From: Gloeobacter morelensis MG652769
Lineage (GTDB): Bacteria; Cyanobacteriota; Cyanobacteriia; Gloeobacterales; Gloeobacteraceae
Reading direction: 5' to 3'
DNA length: 64,000 bases
NCBI RefSeq assembly: GCF_021018745.1
Contig: NZ_CP063845.1
Location: forward strand, 1,426,001 to 1,490,000
This document shows positions 61,064-64,000 of this stretch, piece by piece. Below the pieces are notes generated by a model. The model saw only the letters and a list, made by a program, of their open reading frames with translations. It was not told the DNA's origin and made no database searches. The position numbers were made by a program, and so were the translations under genes. The number at the start of each line of letters is the position of its first letter. Position 1 is the stretch's first letter.

Positions 61064-62394
61064 GTCTGCAGTCGTTCCGGTAGACAGTCGCAGCGCAACA
61101 GGTCGTCCGGGCTCTCACGCTTGACGATGAGGGTCGCCTCGCCGCCACTCACGAGCACCGCCGCCGGACGAGGGACACGGTTGTAGTTTGAAGCCATACT
61201 GCAATTGTACGCACCGGTGCTAAAGACGACCAGGCAATCTCCCCTCTCAAGTGGAGGCAGCTCAACATCGCGCAGCAGCACGTCCCCAGACTCGCAGTGC
61301 TTGCCGGCCACGGTCACCTTCTCACGGCGTCCATCGTGCATCTTGTTGGCGACAACGGCCGTGTAGAGAGCCTTGTAGGTGATAGGCCGGGGATTGTCAG
61401 ACATGCCGCCATCGACGGAAAAATACTTACGCATGCCCGGTATGGTCTTGGTGGAACCGACGGTGTAGGCCGTAGCACAGGCGGAACCCACCAGCGAGCG
61501 GCCTGGTTCGCACAACAATATTGGCAGGGGTAAATTGTAGGCCTTGCAGGCGCGCGTCACCGCCTGGCAGATCGTGCCTACCCACTCGTCGATGGCGGGC
61601 GGGTCGTCGTCGTCGGTGTAGCGGATCCCCAGGCCGCCCCCTACATTCAGTTCATTGAAATCCGACAGGCCAAGGGCCAGTGCCTTGGGGTACCACTCCA
61701 AAAGCAGCTGGGCGGCATCGCCGTGGGGAGCAAGCTCGAAGCTTTGCGAGCCGATATGGGCGTGCAGACCGACGGCTCTGAGGCTCGCAATGCGCGCCAG
61801 GTAGGCGAGTACTGCGGCGAGTTCGGACGGATCGAAGCCGAATTTGCTGTCGAGGTGGCCGGTGCGGATGTATTCGTGGGTGTGGATGTCGATGCCGGGG
61901 GCGACGCGCACCATCACCCGTACCGGACACTCGGCAGAGATAGCACTCAAAATCTCGAGATCGAGCCAGTTGTCGGCCACCACCGTTGCACCGACTGCTG
62001 CGGCGAGGAGAATCTCCGCTTCGGATTTGTTGTTGCCGTGCAGATACACCAGTTCGCCGGGTACCCCCGCCCGCAAGGCCGTGTGGACTTCGCCCGCCGA
62101 GACCGCGTCAACGCCTAAGCCGCAGCGATGGACGATGGCGCAGATCGCCAGGTTGCTCCAGGCCTTCGAGGCGTAGAGCACCCGAAAATCCCCGGCGTAG
62201 TGGCGCTTGAACGCTTCGACGTACTGGGTACAGGCAGCGCGCAGTGTCGCCTCGTCGAGAATATACAGGGGGGTGCCGAAGCGCTGCGCCAGATCGACCA
62301 CATCGCAGCCGCCGATCGTGAGGTGCCCTCGAGCGTCGGTGCGGGTGTCAAGCGGTGCGACCATCTGGTTTGGCGAAGGGATGTCGGTGGGCAT
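61060..62394 (-). CDS. lysA: Diaminopimelate decarboxylase
   Basis: About 444 residues. It is a PLP-dependent fold III enzyme: the PLP Lys is in LYASKAWSN, with LHGNNKSEAEI, LHAHIGSQSFE, LCEPGRSLVG and KHCESGDVLL following. It makes lysine from meso-diaminopimelate, controlling how much goes to peptidoglycan. First gene of the lysA-cdaA-uppS operon. The divergent ADP-ribosylglycohydrolase gene lies about 130 bases away. Confidence 0.95.
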   Translation of the reverse strand: MPTDIPSPNQMVAPLDTRTDARGHLTIGGCDVVDLAQRFGTPLYILDEATLRAACTQYVEAFKRHYAGDFRVLYASKAWSNLAICAIVHRCGLGVDAVSAGEVHTALRAGVPGELVYLHGNNKSEAEILLAAAVGATVVADNWLDLEILSAISAECPVRVMVRVAPGIDIHTHEYIRTGHLDSKFGFDPSELAAVLAYLARIASLRAVGLHAHIGSQSFELAPHGDAAQLLLEWYPKALALGLSDFNELNVGGGLGIRYTDDDDPPAIDEWVGTICQAVTRACKAYNLPLPILLCEPGRSLVGSACATAYTVGSTKTIPGMRKYFSVDGGMSDNPRPITYKALYTAVVANKMHDGRREKVTVAGKHCESGDVLLRDVELPPLERGDCLVVFSTGAYNCSMASNYNRVPRPAAVLVSGGEATLIVKRESPDDLLRCDCLPERLQT

Positions 62395-62526
62395 AGAGGA
62401 CGGCGACGATATTTTCTATTAGTCTACCTGTAAGCTTCGTTCGTCCGCGCCTGCCTTTCGTCCAAAGTCTACGGAGATCGCGCAGGCGTTGGGGGATAAT
62501 CAGCGTTGCCCGCAACCGATAATCCC

Positions 62527-63453
62527 ATGCCGACATACCGAGAGCGGCTGGCGGGGGGCCTGGTGGGTCTGCTGGTGGGGGATGCCCTCGGGGTGCCCTA
62601 CGAGTTCAACCCATCCGCCAACCTGCCCCCCATCGGCCTTATCAACTTCGAGCCGCCCCCCGGCTACACCCCCACCCACGCAGTCCCACCCGGTACCTGG
62701 TCCGACGACGGGGCGCAGGCGCTGTGTCTGCTCGCCTCGCTGCTCGACTGCGGACGGCTCGATGCCGAGGATTTTGGTCGTCGGCTGCTGGCCTGGCACG
62801 ACGAAGGTTATCTGGCCGTCGATGGCTGCGTCTTCGATGTCGGCATCCAGACGGGCGAGGCGCTCGCGGCCCTCAAGGCCGGCACTCCCGCTCTGCGGGC
62901 CGGGGCGGCGGATGAGCGAGCCAACGGCAATGGTTCACTGATGCGGGTGTTGCCTTTGGCACTATGGCACCGCGGCGGCGACGCCCAACTGGCCCGCGAT
63001 GCGGCCTTGCAATCGCAGATCACCCACGGCCATGCCCGCGCCCAGCTGTGCTGCGCGCTCTATTGCCTGTGGGCGCGGCGCATCCTGGAGGGGGCAGCCC
63101 AGCCGTGGGCTGCCGCCACGGCAACGGTACGGACACTCTATGCCGCCGAACCGATGGCCCTGCGCGAACTGGAGGCTGAGATTCGCCCCGAAGCGCCGCC
63201 TGGGGGCCGCGGAGGAGCCTACGTCGTCGACTGTCTGCACTCGGTGCGCTGGGCAGTGGAGGCGGGGCAAACCTACGAACAGGTGGTGAAGCTCGCCGTC
63301 TCCCTGGGCAACGACACCGACACGACTGCCTGTCTGGCGGGTGGGATCGCCGGACTCCAGCAAGGTATCGAGGCGATCCCCGAGCACTGGCAGGCGCGTT
63401 TGCGCGGCGGAGCGCTCTATAGACCTTTGCTGGAACGGCTGCTGGCTGGGTAA
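62527..63453 (+). CDS. ADP-ribosylglycohydrolase-family protein
   Basis: About 308 residues from the ATG at 62527 (MPTYRERL). The metal-binding motifs are GLLVGDALGVPYEF, GTWSDDGAQALCL, and the C-terminal AVSLGNDTDTTACLAGGIAG, which hold the Asp clusters that bind two Mg ions. Members remove ADP-ribose from proteins or small molecules (DraG, ARH), or act on related glycosides. The target here is unknown. A hairpin terminator follows 130 bases later. Confidence 0.9.
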   Translation: MPTYRERLAGGLVGLLVGDALGVPYEFNPSANLPPIGLINFEPPPGYTPTHAVPPGTWSDDGAQALCLLASLLDCGRLDAEDFGRRLLAWHDEGYLAVDGCVFDVGIQTGEALAALKAGTPALRAGAADERANGNGSLMRVLPLALWHRGGDAQLARDAALQSQITHGHARAQLCCALYCLWARRILEGAAQPWAAATATVRTLYAAEPMALRELEAEIRPEAPPGGRGGAYVVDCLHSVRWAVEAGQTYEQVVKLAVSLGNDTDTTACLAGGIAGLQQGIEAIPEHWQARLRGGALYRPLLERLLAG

Positions 63454-63582
63454 GGATCTTTTTTGCTGCCACGGCGATCCGCTCCAGGGTAACGCGCGTA
63501 CTTTCTAGTGAAGGTGGTCCGGTTCGGGGTCGGCTTGTTTGCGACCGTTTTCGCTTTGCTGATTTTTAGATGTCGATTGCGG

Positions 63583-63613
63583 CGCCGCGCCCCCTGGAAG
63601 GCGCGGCGTTTTT
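63583..63613 (+). terminator. Rho-independent terminator after the glycohydrolase gene
   Basis: CGCCGCGCC (63583-63591) and GGCGCGGCG (63600-63608) form a nine-base stem with an eight-base loop, followed by TTTTT. On the plus strand it is a strong intrinsic terminator, 130 bases after the glycohydrolase stop. No T-run is present in the minus direction. Confidence 0.82.
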
Positions 63614-63625
63614 CTGTGTGCGGTC

Positions 63626-64000
63626 TTAGCCGATATAGCGGGTCTCGACGAAATGGCTGTGGCGGCCGGCCAGATCGGAGAGCGTGCGCGCCCCGGCAAT
63701 TTCGAGGTTGCGGGGAATCGAGGTGGTGAGGTGGCGCTGGGCGAGGGCTCCAAGGCCGGTGGCCAGTTGGGAGGCTGCCACCGCTGCGGTGCCGAGGGCC
63801 ACCAGTTGCGGCAGGGGACGGCGCGGCAAGAACAAACTCGCTCCTAAACCGACCCCGGCGGTAATCAGCATGCCCACCGAGAGGTTGGTGCCGCAGCGCG
63901 GGTGGATAGCAAGGTTCTCTTCACCCCGGTTGATGCGCTCCAGGGCGCGGTGGGCGGCGCGCAGCAGCGCTCCGGTGTCGACCGGGCCATAGATAAAAAA
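63626..64000 (-). CDS. DUF6391 protein, partial (N-terminus beyond window)
   Basis: The minus-strand frame is open from the window end at 64000 to a stop at 63626, so only the C-terminal ~124 residues are here. It contains YGPVDTGALLRAAHRALERI, GEENLAIHPRCGTNLSVGM and two hydrophobic segments, a pattern of a cyanobacterial membrane family (DUF6391) of unknown function. The internal ATG at 63877 is not the true start. The call rests on family memory of HPRCGTN. Confidence 0.72.
   Translation of the reverse strand, partial: FFIYGPVDTGALLRAAHRALERINRGEENLAIHPRCGTNLSVGMLITAGVGLGASLFLPRRPLPQLVALGTAAVAASQLATGLGALAQRHLTTSIPRNLEIAGARTLSDLAGRHSHFVETRYIG

Noticed and set aside
63508-63729. Short plus-strand frame with a hydrophobic start
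   Set aside because: It runs through the terminator hairpin and into the partial DUF6391 gene; only the first 20 residues look membrane-like.

Overview
The window reads as chromosome of a GC-rich cyanobacterium, most likely a Gloeobacter (close to G. violaceus). The inference rests on genes that occur essentially only in cyanobacteria and plastids: ndhN, the clock-input gene ldpA, a ycf45-type ATPase/R3H gene, a clpR-clpP pair, ictB, a CCB2/CCB4-type cytochrome b6f assembly gene, an LPA1/Rep27-type gene (DUF3493), and DUF3120, DUF3288 and DUF6391 genes. Coding density is high, with many overlapping starts and stops. I used no database; names come from recognised motifs and family memory.

Region by region. 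1-10 kb is a mixed accessory stretch: BON protein, a probable Hsp70 remnant, a di-haem peroxidase, an MFS carrier, hydrolase, LPA1-like protein, a long acidic glycine-zipper protein followed by a pentapeptide-repeat protein, and housekeeping odds and ends. 10.4-31.1 kb is a Wzx/Wzy-type exopolysaccharide locus. It holds a GDP-fucose synthase, the initiating sugar-phosphate transferase, four family-2 glycosyltransferases, a polymerase, a Wzc-type tyrosine kinase coupled to Wza, a flippase, two methyltransferases, a CMP-sugar-like cassette and a UDP-glucuronate decarboxylase. 31.1-33.0 kb adds a nucleotidyltransferase-like gene and a radical SAM gene. 33.1-38.3 kb is a photosynthesis/proteostasis run: ndhN-ldpA-ycf45, clpR-clpP and pgeF. 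38.3-43.3 kb has comF, tRNA-His, a CCB gene, a sigma factor and two esterases/hydrolases. 44.4-46.2 kb is an intact IS1634-type insertion sequence with a 6-bp target duplication. 46.3-50.8 kb holds small conserved cyanobacterial genes. 50.9-55.4 kb is the most unusual part: one apparent operon that starts with a shortened, probably radical-less relative of pyruvate formate-lyase, then anmK, an RNase D-type exonuclease, and a chaperonin with group II (archaeal/eukaryotic-like) rather than GroEL signatures. 55.5-64 kb has ictB, a low-complexity exported protein, a NarL-type regulator beside a leaderless HtrA-like protease, a truncated dienelactone hydrolase, the lysA-cdaA-uppS operon, an ADP-ribosylglycohydrolase and a partial DUF6391 gene.

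How they fit: the polysaccharide genes give activated sugars, assembly on undecaprenyl phosphate, flipping, polymerisation and export, while uppS further on supplies the lipid carrier. lysA, anmK and pgeF touch peptidoglycan building, recycling and editing. ndhN, ictB, the CCB gene and the LPA1-like gene support photosynthesis and carbon uptake.
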